A stretch of 64,000 nucleotides of DNA, taken from assembly GCF_019969685.1 (NCBI RefSeq), contig NZ_JAHXYZ010000001.1, positions 496,001-560,000 on the forward strand, written 5' to 3'. This document shows positions 41,019 to 51,592 of the stretch, in pieces; the stretch's first letter is position 1, and the number at the start of each line of letters is the position of its first letter. The DNA is from Microbacterium sp. EST19A. GTDB taxonomy: Bacteria > Actinomycetota > Actinomycetes > Actinomycetales > Microbacteriaceae. The notes under the pieces are model-generated. The model did not search any database. It was not told the origin of the DNA and saw only the letters and a list, made by a program, of their open reading frames with translations. The translations under genes were made by a program, and so were the position numbers.

Positions 41019-44009
41019 TCAGGCGTCCTCGCTCTCGCCCTCGTCACCGGCAGGGGTGAACAGCAGGAGCTCGGGCAGGCTCGTCGCGAAGTAGTCGGTC
41101 ACCCCGTCGTCGCGCACGGCAACGGGCGGCACGTAGGCCGCGCGTGCTTCGCCGAGCGTCGCCGGCGGATCGGTCAGCGACAGCCCGAGCGCCTCGAGCG
41201 TGAGATCCCACGTGGCGATCGCCTGGCCCTCTCCGCCCTCCCAGGGGTGGAACGGACGCGTGAGGAGCATGCGGTGCGCCCGGGCCGCGTCACCCTCGGC
41301 GATGAGCAGCCGTGCGTACTCGATCGCGAAGTCGTCACGCGTGAGGACGAGCTCCTCCACCGGACGGAGCGCCGCGAGGCGATCCGTCGTGCTGTGCCCG
41401 AGGCGTGCGGCGAGCTGATCCTGCTCGTAGCGGATGCGCGCGTCGTCGGGAGCGCTCTCGACCGCCTGCGCGTACAGCCGCCAGGCCTTCGCCTCATCGT
41501 GCTCGACGTTGTAGGCGGCGAGGGCGGCGTTGCGGAACAGCACCGGGTCGTGGCGGCCGTGCGCGATCGCGCGGTTCCACGCCTCGGCCGCATCCCGGCG
41601 CCGTCCGACCGAGTACAGCAGCATGCCGAGCAGCGACAGGGCGACCGCGTCATCGGGTTCGGCGGCGACAGCGGCTTCCAGCGCCTGCAGCGCGTCGAGG
41701 CCGGCGGGGAACGCCCAGCGCAGGTCGCCCGACCTGGCGCGCGATCGCTGCCGCGCCGCCGCGTCCTCGTCTCCGCGCCTCGCGATGATCTCGGCGGCGA
41801 CGTACGCCGCGACGGGGCGCACGTTGCCCGCATGCCGGATCGGGGCAGCGATGGCCGCCTCGATCAGTCGGAGCGCATCATCGGTCGCACCCGCGAGCTT
41901 CAGGTCGAGGGCGACGTCGAGCAGCAGCCCGGCATCCGCTTCCCGCTCTTCCCCCGCGAGCACGCGGAGTGTCGCGTCGAGCGGATCGGTCGCCAGCGCT
42001 TCCCGCGCGATCGCCGTGCTGGCGGCCAGCTCGCCCCGCGTCCGCAGGATGAGCGCACGGAGAGCGGTGCGGCGGGTGTCGTGCCCGACGACGCCGTCGA
42101 GCGTGTCGAGGACGCGCAGCGCGGCTCGTTGCTGACCGGTGCGCAGGAGCGACCGGACGAGCTCGACACCGGATGCCGCCGCCCAGGTCCCGTCCCACCC
42201 GGCCTTCCCGAACGCGCGCTGCGCCTCCGTCTCCCGCCCCAGTCGCGCCAGGATGAGACCGGCCAGGTAGGAGGCCTCGGTGTCGGTCGGATTCGCGTTG
42301 CGGCGGGTCAGCCGGGTGATCGCGGTCTGCGCATGCTCGAGCGCGACGTCGAAGCGACCCGCTCGATAGGCCCGGTCCGCGAGGGCCAGGTTCGTCCGGG
42401 CATCGCCGGCGTCACGGGCGAGCGCAGCCCGCCAGTACGGCAACGGCGACCGCGTGGGGTGACGGTTCTGCTGCAGGTGCAGACCGGTGAGGTAGAGCTC
42501 CTCGACGCTGTCGATCTCGTCCGGCGACGGCGGCTCGTCGGCGACCCAGGGCTCGTCGTCGTCGGCATCCGTCGGCGTCCAGCGCACGAGCACGCGACCG
42601 TCGGCGTCGAGGAGTTCGGCCGTGATCGCATGAGACGGCGCGGCATCCGTCTCGATGGTCAGCGGCACGCCGGGAACGAGGTCGGCCGTGGTGCTCGCGA
42701 CGACAGCGGCGCCGTCGAGGATCCGCAGCGTCGCACCGAGGCGGCGACTCGTCACCGCGAAGCTCGCCGACACCCGCGATCCCTGCTCGACGTGCACGGC
42801 GGCATCCGTCGTCGCCTGGTGCGCGGCACCGATCGCCGGGATCGGGTACCAGTACTGGCTGAACACCTTCGTCTCGCCCGGCAGCAGCCACGCGAAATCC
42901 GGCTGGTTGTCGGTGTACACGCCGGCCATGAGCTCGATGTACGGCCCGTCGGCGTCGGTGAGCTGAGCGTCCCAGGCGTGGCCGAAGGGCGCGTCGCCCC
43001 ACGTCCACTGCTTCTTGCCCGGGGCCAGCCGCCGCTCCGCCCAGTGCACGAAGCCCGCGCCTGCGGCGTGGTCGTAGCCCCCGAAGAAGTCCTGCTGGGA
43101 GTCGACGATCATGTACGACGTCGGCACGGGGATGTTCCGGTAGAAGTCGATGCGGTCCGCGCCCTCGTGCTCGGCCGCGAGCGCCGGGTAGTCGACGCCG
43201 TAGTACGGGCGATCGGCCTCGGGGAACGCGGTCAGCGCGCGGCGCGCATGGTCGGCGACGTACCGCACGTCCTGCGGGAAGAAGGACTGGTAGTCGTCGT
43301 GCACGCGGGCAGCGACGTTCGCCCACCACAGGAAGGACTGCCGTTCGCTCGTGCGGTTGTGCAGGCGCACGACGAGCTCGACGACCGAGCTTCCCGCATG
43401 GAGACGGATGCCGTGCTGCGCCGACATCCGCGTGAACGGGTCGTGGTCGTGGCACCACACGGTGACCGACCCGTCGTCGCCGTGCTCGATCGATGTCTCC
43501 ACCGGCAGGTAGGTGCCGGGGCGGTGATGCTGCGGCCAGTTGAACTCGACGCCGCCGCTGATCCACGGCCCCGCGAGGCCGACGAGGGCCGGCTTGATGA
43601 CGTTGTTCCGGTAGAAGAAGTCGTAGCCGGTGGTCTTGTCGTATCCGATGTGGATGCGTCCGCCCAGTTCAGGGAGGACCACGAGTCGCACGTACTCGTT
43701 CTCGAGGTGGATCGCCTGCCACTCGCGGACCACGCCCTCATCGGCGATCTGCTCGGTGAACGGGATCGGGTACACCTTGCCGCTCGACCCCTGATAGACG
43801 CGGTGATCGAGGTACATCGGGTGGATGCTCGGCTCGGCGGCGTCGTAGGTGAGGATGCTCAGCGGTTCGCTCCACGCGACCGCGTCGCCGCGATCGAGGT
43901 CGGCGCGCAGGGAGCCCGACGCCTCCGGGAGAACGATGCGGTGATCGCTCTGCGGGCTTTCCTCATGACCGGCCATGGTCGATCCGACGTCGATGACATC
44001 GTCGTTCAT
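41019..44009 (-). CDS. DUF5107-domain protein with TPR repeats
   Basis: 996 residues, cytosolic (no signal). The N-terminal half is the DUF5107 beta-sandwich (YLDHRVYQGSSGKVYPIPFTEQI, LVVLPELGGRIHIGYDKTTGYDFFYRNNVIKPALVG, GGVEFNWPQHHRPGTYLPVE), which is related to glycoside-hydrolase and epimerase folds acting on sugars. From about residue 510 onward come TPR-type helix pairs (LALADRAYRAGRFDVALEHAQTAI, ALSLLGMLLYSVGRRRDAAEAWNRAIAHG). This family is found next to sugar transporters; its activity is not known. GAAGGA precedes the ATG. Together with the epimerase gene it makes the second sugar operon here. Confidence 0.85.
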   Translation of the reverse strand: MNDDVIDVGSTMAGHEESPQSDHRIVLPEASGSLRADLDRGDAVAWSEPLSILTYDAAEPSIHPMYLDHRVYQGSSGKVYPIPFTEQIADEGVVREWQAIHLENEYVRLVVLPELGGRIHIGYDKTTGYDFFYRNNVIKPALVGLAGPWISGGVEFNWPQHHRPGTYLPVETSIEHGDDGSVTVWCHDHDPFTRMSAQHGIRLHAGSSVVELVVRLHNRTSERQSFLWWANVAARVHDDYQSFFPQDVRYVADHARRALTAFPEADRPYYGVDYPALAAEHEGADRIDFYRNIPVPTSYMIVDSQQDFFGGYDHAAGAGFVHWAERRLAPGKKQWTWGDAPFGHAWDAQLTDADGPYIELMAGVYTDNQPDFAWLLPGETKVFSQYWYPIPAIGAAHQATTDAAVHVEQGSRVSASFAVTSRRLGATLRILDGAAVVASTTADLVPGVPLTIETDAAPSHAITAELLDADGRVLVRWTPTDADDDEPWVADEPPSPDEIDSVEELYLTGLHLQQNRHPTRSPLPYWRAALARDAGDARTNLALADRAYRAGRFDVALEHAQTAITRLTRRNANPTDTEASYLAGLILARLGRETEAQRAFGKAGWDGTWAAASGVELVRSLLRTGQQRAALRVLDTLDGVVGHDTRRTALRALILRTRGELAASTAIAREALATDPLDATLRVLAGEEREADAGLLLDVALDLKLAGATDDALRLIEAAIAAPIRHAGNVRPVAAYVAAEIIARRGDEDAAARQRSRARSGDLRWAFPAGLDALQALEAAVAAEPDDAVALSLLGMLLYSVGRRRDAAEAWNRAIAHGRHDPVLFRNAALAAYNVEHDEAKAWRLYAQAVESAPDDARIRYEQDQLAARLGHSTTDRLAALRPVEELVLTRDDFAIEYARLLIAEGDAARAHRMLLTRPFHPWEGGEGQAIATWDLTLEALGLSLTDPPATLGEARAAYVPPVAVRDDGVTDYFATSLPELLLFTPAGDEGESEDA

Positions 44010-44173
44010 CCGTTGATCCTTCGTGCAGGCGCGTGCCGTCGGCGTGCTGCATCCGACGACAGGACGCGAAGTCCTGCGACGAAGCTATCGCCGCACCCGG
44101 CGGAGCCCTATGGCGTGAACGGGGAAGAACATGGACGATTCGATGGATCGTCTACGCGCGGATGCCGGTCGCG

Positions 44174-44674
44174 TCAGAGCACCTTGAGCATGCGGGTGTT
44201 GCCGAGCGTGTTCGGCTTCACGTGCGCGAGGTCGAGGAACTCCTCGACACCCGCGTCACCGCTGCGCAGGAGCTGCGAGTACACGTCGGGGTCGACGACC
44301 TGCTCGCCGATCGGCGTGTAGCCGCGTCGCCCGAAGAACTCGACCTCGAACGTCAGGCAGAACAGGCGCGACAGCCCGAGCGCCTGGGCGGTCTCCTCCA
44401 GGCGGTCGACGATTCCGCGGCCGACGCCGTGGTGCAGCCAGTCCTGACGGACGAGCAGGGTGCGCACCTCGCCGAGGTCCTCCCAGATCACGTGCAGCGC
44501 GCCGCATCCGATCAGCTCGCCGTCGGCTTCCGCGACGATGAACTCCTGCACCGAGCCGTAGAGCACCGCCAGGTCCTTGCCGAGCAGGATGCGCTGCTCC
44601 ACGAGCGGCTGCAGCAGGTTCCGGATGCCGACGACGTCGGCGCTGCGCGCCGGTCGGACGATGTACTCGCTCAC
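44174..44674 (-). CDS. argA: Amino-acid N-acetyltransferase (NAGS-type GNAT)
   Basis: 166 residues, the short single-domain actinobacterial form. N-terminus SEYIVRPARSADVVGIRNLLQPLVEQRILLGKDLAVLYGSVQEFIVAEADGELIGCGALHVIWEDLGEVRTLLVRQDWLHHGVGRGIVDRLEETA shows the GNAT acetyl-CoA loop (QDWLHHGVGRGIVDRL) and strands; the tail LGLSRLFCLTFEVEFFGRRGYTPIGEQVVDPDVYSQLLRSGD is typical of N-acetylglutamate synthases. It acetylates glutamate at the start of arginine synthesis. The symbol is by family; confirmation needs comparison. Confidence 0.85.
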   Translation of the reverse strand: MSEYIVRPARSADVVGIRNLLQPLVEQRILLGKDLAVLYGSVQEFIVAEADGELIGCGALHVIWEDLGEVRTLLVRQDWLHHGVGRGIVDRLEETAQALGLSRLFCLTFEVEFFGRRGYTPIGEQVVDPDVYSQLLRSGDAGVEEFLDLAHVKPNTLGNTRMLKVL

Positions 44675-44724
44675 GGCTCCAGCCTAGAACCCGCGAACCG
44701 TCATCGTCTGAGCCGGGCACAGGA

Positions 44725-44754
44725 AAGGGGCGGATGCCGCAGCATCCGCCCCTT
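44725..44754. terminator. Intrinsic terminator after clpC
   Basis: AAGGGGCGGATGC and GCATCCGCCCCTT form a 13-bp stem with a CGCA loop. It lies 9 bp after the clpC stop and is followed by a short T-containing stretch on the minus strand. Confidence 0.8.
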
Positions 44755-44762
44755 CCGATGAA

Positions 44763-47291
<2,529 letters not shown>

Positions 47292-47457
47292 GCTGTGACT
47301 CCTTATTCGCACTGGGGCGAAGCGCTACGTCAGAGACGGCGATCTGCGCTTGTACATCGAGAGTAACCACCGCCCGGGCGGTGTATGCCCGTGTTCGCCG
47401 TGGGCGTGACGCGGAGCCTCCGGAACACCGCGGAGGGGCCGGATGCCGGGTCCGGGG

Positions 47458-47486
47458 TTGACGGACCTATCGACAGTCGATAAGTT
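47458..47486 (+). promoter_or_regulatory. Promoter with operator for the DUF2975/XRE operon
   Basis: TTGACG (47458-47463) and TAAGTT (47481-47486) are 17 bp apart. The perfect 7-bp palindrome TATCGAC-A-GTCGATA (47468-47482) fills the spacer and touches the -10, an ideal repressor site. Further TATCGA-containing motifs (47491-47500 and 47509-47518) lie downstream, before the ribosome site AAGGAG (47517-47522). The clpC start is 160 bp away on the other strand. The intervening 47292-47457 holds the palindrome CACCGCCCGGGCGGTG (47368-47383) and no gene. Confidence 0.72.
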
Positions 47487-47530
47487 AACGTTTATCGCTA
47501 ACAACGACTATCGATAAAGGAGAGATGATG

Positions 47531-48160
47531 ATGAACGCCGAGAAGCAGGCCGGGCAGCAGGGAACGCTGACCCGCGGAGACAGAGCAGGCCTCATCGCCT
47601 TCTGCATCGCCGGCGCCGCCATCGCGGCGTACATCAGCGTGACGTCGATCATCCGCATCATCGCGCTGGGGTCGGGCGTGGGTGTGCCGGTGATGATCGA
47701 GTTCGCGGACCAGCCCGTCGAAGCGCCGCTCGGTGCCGACGGAGCGAACGTCACCCTCGAACTGGATCGTGCGGCGATCACGGCCGACACCCTGCCGCCG
47801 ATCGCGACCGTTCCGGGCATCCTCGGGCAGGTCATCCAGATCCTCACGATCATCGTCGTGATCGGATGCCTGCTGCTGCTGGCGCGCAGCATCCTCACCG
47901 GCACGGTCTTCAACCGCCGGAACACGGCCCTCGTGATGACCGCCGGGATCACCGGCCTCGTCGGCTTCGCCGCCGTGCAGTTCTTCGACAACATGCTCGC
48001 GAATGCGGCCGTCAGCGTCGTCACCGACAACGCACTGGACAACGCGGTCATCACCGTCGAGCCGTTCACCTTCATCCTGGCCGCGTTCATCATCTCGGTC
48101 ATCGGCACCGTGTTCGTCATCGGCGACCGGCTGCAGCGCGAGACGGAAGGACTGGTCTGA
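47531..48160 (+). CDS. DUF2975-type membrane protein, copy 1
   Basis: 209 residues with four TM helices: about 19-42 (LIAFCIAGAAIAAYISVTSII), 95-115 (QVIQILTIIVVIGCLLLLARSI), 128-150 and 175-199. The layout and the motif following TM2 (RSILTGTVFNRRNTALVMTAGI, an 'R..L..G.VF...N' string) match DUF2975. Three ATGs follow one another; the third (47531) has AAGGAG at the best distance (8 nt). It is linked to a second paralogue and a small XRE-type repressor, the typical three-gene arrangement of this family. Confidence 0.8.
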   Translation: MNAEKQAGQQGTLTRGDRAGLIAFCIAGAAIAAYISVTSIIRIIALGSGVGVPVMIEFADQPVEAPLGADGANVTLELDRAAITADTLPPIATVPGILGQVIQILTIIVVIGCLLLLARSILTGTVFNRRNTALVMTAGITGLVGFAAVQFFDNMLANAAVSVVTDNALDNAVITVEPFTFILAAFIISVIGTVFVIGDRLQRETEGLV

Positions 48161-48161
48161 C

Positions 48162-48773
48162 ATGGCCAAGGATGCCGCGACCCAGGCGAAAGCCGACAAG
48201 AACGACCTCCTCACCGCGATCGTCGTCGGCGCACTCGTGATCGGAGTGCTGATCTACGACAGCGTGCAGCGCCTCGGCGCTCTCTTCGGGACCGCCGGTG
48301 CCGTGACGGTGACCGCACCGATTCCCTCGCAGACGATCACGGCAACGATCGGCGACGGAGCCCCCGCCACGACCGACATGGCGACCCTCGTCGTCGGCGA
48401 CGTGAACCTGATCAGCGTGATCTGCCTGGTGCTCGCGATCGTCCTGCGCGGGCTGTGCCTCATCGGAGTCGCAGCGCTGGGAGTGGTGCTGTGCCGCAGG
48501 CTTCTGGGCGGTGTCGTGTTCGACCAGCTCAACGCGCGGCTCACCCTCATCATGTCGATGGGCCTTCTCGCCGCGGGGCTCGCAGGGCCGTGGTTCGAGA
48601 ACATGGGCCTGAACGGCGTCTTCGCCGCTCTCGGCGGTGACTTCGAAGACGCCCGTTGGCTGCTCTTCCGCGACGGCATCCCGCTGTTCGTCGCCGCGAT
48701 CGCCGTAGGAGTGCTGGTGATCGTGTTCCGACGCGGCACCCGCCTCGAGAAGGAGACGGAGGGCCTGGTGTGA
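48162..48773 (+). CDS. DUF2975-type membrane protein, copy 2
   Basis: 203 residues with four TM helices (about 17-37, 85-112, 122-145, 170-190). It shares with copy 1 the pattern 'RRLLGGVVFDQLNARLTLIMSMGLL ... FENMG..NGVFA' and the identical C-terminal ending ETEGLV, so the two arose by duplication. The start is one base after the copy-1 stop (TGA-C-ATG). Function unknown; probably a membrane sensor or transporter regulated with the XRE gene. Confidence 0.75.
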   Translation: MAKDAATQAKADKNDLLTAIVVGALVIGVLIYDSVQRLGALFGTAGAVTVTAPIPSQTITATIGDGAPATTDMATLVVGDVNLISVICLVLAIVLRGLCLIGVAALGVVLCRRLLGGVVFDQLNARLTLIMSMGLLAAGLAGPWFENMGLNGVFAALGGDFEDARWLLFRDGIPLFVAAIAVGVLVIVFRRGTRLEKETEGLV

Positions 48774-49006
48774 GCCCCGCGGAGAACGACGACGAGTTCA
48801 CCGGCATCCACTGCCGACTCGACGAGCTGCTCGCCGCACGCGGGATGACGCTCACAGAGCTGAGCGGGCTGGTCGGCGTCAGCATCGTCAACCTGTCGGT
48901 GCTGAAGAACGACCGCGCTCGCGCGATCCGCTACTCGACGCTGCGAGCGATCTGCGACGCTCTCGGCTGCGAGGTCGGCGAGCTGCTCGTGCTCTCGCCG
49001 CGCTGA
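48770..49006 (+). CDS. Small XRE/Cro-type repressor (YozG-like)
   Basis: 78 residues beginning at a GTG that overlaps the preceding stop (GTGA). It is essentially one helix-turn-helix: CRLDELLAARGMTLTELSGLVGVSIVNLSVLKNDRARAIRYSTLRAICDALGCEVGELLVL, the YozG pattern of DUF2975-linked repressors. It should bind the palindrome at 47468-47482 and repress its own operon. It has no effector domain, so the DUF2975 membrane proteins may supply the signal. Confidence 0.85.
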   Translation: MSPAENDDEFTGIHCRLDELLAARGMTLTELSGLVGVSIVNLSVLKNDRARAIRYSTLRAICDALGCEVGELLVLSPR

Positions 49007-49027
49007 CGGTTGTGCGGACGCCGTTCC

Positions 49028-49078
49028 GGTCGCAGTTTCTGCCGCCTTCGACGGCGGCAGGCGGCACGAACTGCGACC
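49028..49078. terminator. Nested hairpin terminator between XRE and YbjQ genes
   Basis: Outer arms GGTCGCAGTT/AACTGCGACC (10 bp) enclose a GC stem CTGCCGCC/GGCGGCAG with a six-base loop. It sits between convergent genes and can serve both. Confidence 0.7.
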
Positions 49079-49127
49079 TGAGCCGAGGCGGGCGACCTCG
49101 ACTGCGACCGGAGCAGAGGTGGATGGT

Positions 49128-49514
49128 TCAGACGGCGGCCGCGGGCGGCGGAGTCGGAGCGGATGCCGCGGGCGGCGGAGTCGGGGCGGATGCCGCAGCG
49201 AGCGGTTCCACGACCACGGCGGTGCCGTAGCCGCAGACCTCGCTGAACGTGCCGATCGACCCGGTGTCGAAGCGCATGGCGACGATCGCATTGGCCCCGC
49301 GCTGCTGCGCCTCGGCCCACATCCGGCCCATGACGACCTGACGACTCTCGTACATGACCTGCGTGTACTCCGGGATCTCGCCGCCGCCGAGCGCACGGAA
49401 ACCGGCGGTGAAGCTCTGCCCGAAGTCGGTCGAGCGGACGGTGAGGCCCATGACCTCGCCCAGCACCTGCGTGATGCGATAGCCGGGGACGTCGTTCGTG
49501 GTCACGATGAACAT
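49128..49514 (-). CDS. YbjQ/UPF0145-family protein with Ala-Pro tail
   Basis: 128 residues. The YbjQ core is complete: FIVTTNDVPGYRITQVLGEVMGLTVRSTDFGQSFTAGFRALGGGEIPEYTQVMYESRQVVMGRMWAEAQQRGANAIVAMRFDTGSIGTFSEVCGYGTAVVVEPL. The last 20 residues are ASAPTPPPA repeated, encoded by a 27-bp tandem repeat. YbjQ proteins form pentamers of unknown function (metal binding has been suggested). The gene begins far inside a longer upstream frame that has no support. Confidence 0.88.
   Translation of the reverse strand: MFIVTTNDVPGYRITQVLGEVMGLTVRSTDFGQSFTAGFRALGGGEIPEYTQVMYESRQVVMGRMWAEAQQRGANAIVAMRFDTGSIGTFSEVCGYGTAVVVEPLAAASAPTPPPAASAPTPPPAAAV
49141..49194. repeat. Two tandem 27-bp units inside the YbjQ gene
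   Basis: Units at 49141-49167 and 49168-49194 differ by one base and encode ASAPTPPPA twice. It is a recent duplication in the C-terminal tail and probably varies between strains. Confidence 0.9.
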
Positions 49515-49616
49515 GAGGCCATGGTGGCAGAGCGACACCCCCGGCGGGAGGGGGTGGGCAATACTCCCCATGCAAACCCCTCTATGAATCGGCTGTGTAG
49601 CGCTAGCGTGAGCACT

Positions 49617-49958
49617 ATGAAGATCAACGACCGGAACCTGCGCACCCCCAGCCGCCTCCTCCTCGCCCTGCCCATCGCCGCGCTCGCGTTCTCGCTCGCC
49701 GCGTGCGCAGGGCCCAGCCGCCCGTCCGAAGACGATGTCGCGAAGGGACTCGCCCAGTTCTTCGACAGCCAGGGCATGGGCGACCAGATCGACGCCGACG
49801 CCGCCGAGTGCCTGGCGGAATACCTCGTCGACTCCGAGCTGAGCAACGAGACCCTCACGTTCCTCGCCAACGGCGAGGACAAGCAGAAGAACGAGGCCGA
49901 CAAGGCTCTGACCACGCAGATCATCTCCGACAACGTCCAGGAGTGCATCGCCGACTGA
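49617..49958 (+). CDS. Small lipoprotein
   Basis: 113 residues: lipoprotein signal LLLALPIAALAFSLAAC with the lipidated cysteine at about residue 28 and lipobox LAAC, then an acidic domain with two further cysteines (DAAECLAEYLVDSELS and NVQECIAD). The pattern 'G.AQ.F......G.......AECLA..LVDS.LS..TL..' recurs in small actinobacterial lipoproteins, but I cannot name a function. The start is chosen after a non-conserved leader (the signal fits this ATG). Confidence 0.75.
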   Translation: MKINDRNLRTPSRLLLALPIAALAFSLAACAGPSRPSEDDVAKGLAQFFDSQGMGDQIDADAAECLAEYLVDSELSNETLTFLANGEDKQKNEADKALTTQIISDNVQECIAD

Positions 49959-49978
49959 TCTCGGCATCAGGCGCAGGG

Positions 49979-50008
49979 GATGACGGATGCCGCGGCATCC
50001 GTCATCCT
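49979..50008. terminator. 30-bp perfect palindrome after the lipoprotein gene
   Basis: Arms of 15 bases (GGATGACGGATGCCG and its complement) meet with no spacer, 20 bp after the stop. It is followed by TTCG. An RNA hairpin here would terminate transcription; it also has the common 'GATGCCGCGGCATC' core of terminators in this genome. Confidence 0.7.
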
Positions 50009-50104
50009 TCGTCATATCGGCCTCCGGAATGAATCCACGCTCCTAGCGTTGAGCGTTATGGCGTGCACTCGGCACGTCGCTATTCCTGGAGTTCCCCACA
50101 CACC

Positions 50105-51532
50105 ATGAGCACCACCGCACGCGCCCAGAAGGCGCCTGACACCCGCGGTCCGGTCCGGAAGCTGCTGACGTCTTTCGGCTTCCAGATCCTCGCCGCCCTC
50201 GTCCTCGGCATCGCCGCCGGGCTCATCGGCCGCCAGCTCGGCGCGACCGCCGAGAACCCGAACGGCCTGTCCGCGACCCTCGACACGATCGGCAGCTCGT
50301 ATGTGACGCTGCTGCGCGCCGCCGTCGTGCCGCTGATCTTCACGGCCATCGTCGCGAGCATCTCGAACCTGCGCCGCGTGCAGAACGCCGCCCGCCTCGC
50401 GGGTCAGACGCTGCTGTGGTTCGCGATCACCGCGTTCATCGCCGTGACCATCGGCATCGTGCTGGGTCTCGTGATCCAGCCGGGCGCGAAGGCCGGCGAG
50501 GGCCTCACCCCCGGTGAGCCGTACACGGTGGGCACCTGGTGGAACTTCCTGCTCGGCCTGATCCCGCAGAACTTCCTCGGCCTCGGCGCGAGCACGCAGG
50601 TCGACCTCGAGACCGGAAGCGCGACCTCGAGCATCAGCTTCAACATCCTCCAGGTCATCGTCGTGGCCGCCGCCGTGGGCATCGCCGCCCTCAAGGCCGG
50701 CAAGAAGGCCGAGCCGTTCCTCGCCTTCACCGAGTCGCTGCTCAAGGTCATCCAGCGCGTGCTGTGGTGGATCATCCGCATCGCGCCGCTCGGCACGTTC
50801 GGCCTGATCGGCGCCGCCGTGATCAAGTACGGCTGGGAGAAGCTGGCTTCCCTCGCCTGGTTCGCCGGCGCGGTCTACATCGGCCTCGCGCTGGTGATCT
50901 TCGTCGTCTACCCGATCCTGGTGAAGACGCACGGCCTGTCGATCAAGCAGTACTTCTCGGGCGTGTGGCCCGCCGTGCAGCTCGGCTTCGTCAGCCGCTC
51001 GTCGATCGGCACCCTGCCGCTGACCGAGCGCGTCACCGAGCGGAACCTCGGCGTGCCCCGCTCCTACGCCTCGTTCGCCGTGCCGTTCGGCGCGACCACG
51101 AAGATGGACGGCTGCGCCGCGATCTACCCGGCGATCGCCGCGATCTTCGTCGCGCAGTTCTTCGGCATCGAGCTGAACTTCGTGCAGTACCTGCTGATCG
51201 TGATCGTCTCGGTCGTCGGCTCCGCGGCCACCGCGGGCACCACCGGCGCGACCGTCATGCTCACGCTGACGCTGTCGACCCTGGGCCTGCCGCTCGAGGG
51301 CGTCGGCCTGCTGCTCGCGATCGACCCGATCCTCGACATGGGCCGCACCGCGGTCAACGTCGCGGGCCAGGCGCTCGTGCCGACCATCGTCGCCAAGCGC
51401 GAGGGCATCCTGAACGAGGAGCTCTACAACGCGCCGCGCGAGGGCCTGCCCTTCGCCGATGACGCGGAGGACGCCGACGACGCGCCGGAGACGGATGCCG
51501 CCAGCGACAAGGAGCCGGTCGGCGCCCGCTGA
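50105..51532 (+). CDS. Dicarboxylate/amino-acid:cation symporter (DAACS family)
   Basis: 475 residues with eight TM helices and two re-entrant loops. HP1 and TM7 motifs: RSSIGTLPLTERVTERNLGVPRSYASFAVPFGATTKMDGCAA; HP2: GSAATAGTTGATVMLTLTLSTLG; TM8: IDPILDMGRTAVNVAGQAL. These match GltP/DctA-type carriers for glutamate, aspartate or C4-dicarboxylates driven by Na+ or H+. The start MSTTARAQKAPD is favoured; a GTG upstream (50063) would add 14 residues. The acidic C-terminal tail is cytosolic. Confidence 0.93.
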   Translation: MSTTARAQKAPDTRGPVRKLLTSFGFQILAALVLGIAAGLIGRQLGATAENPNGLSATLDTIGSSYVTLLRAAVVPLIFTAIVASISNLRRVQNAARLAGQTLLWFAITAFIAVTIGIVLGLVIQPGAKAGEGLTPGEPYTVGTWWNFLLGLIPQNFLGLGASTQVDLETGSATSSISFNILQVIVVAAAVGIAALKAGKKAEPFLAFTESLLKVIQRVLWWIIRIAPLGTFGLIGAAVIKYGWEKLASLAWFAGAVYIGLALVIFVVYPILVKTHGLSIKQYFSGVWPAVQLGFVSRSSIGTLPLTERVTERNLGVPRSYASFAVPFGATTKMDGCAAIYPAIAAIFVAQFFGIELNFVQYLLIVIVSVVGSAATAGTTGATVMLTLTLSTLGLPLEGVGLLLAIDPILDMGRTAVNVAGQALVPTIVAKREGILNEELYNAPREGLPFADDAEDADDAPETDAASDKEPVGAR

Positions 51533-51592
51533 CCTGTGCTTCCCGAAGCGCCTCGTCCCCTCGTGGGGCGGGGCGCTTCTGCGTCCGCTGGG

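Noticed and set aside
41247..44321. Open frame of 1024 codons on the plus strand across the DUF5107 gene
   Set aside because: Antisense shadow of a clearly coding gene; no domain pattern and no ribosome site.
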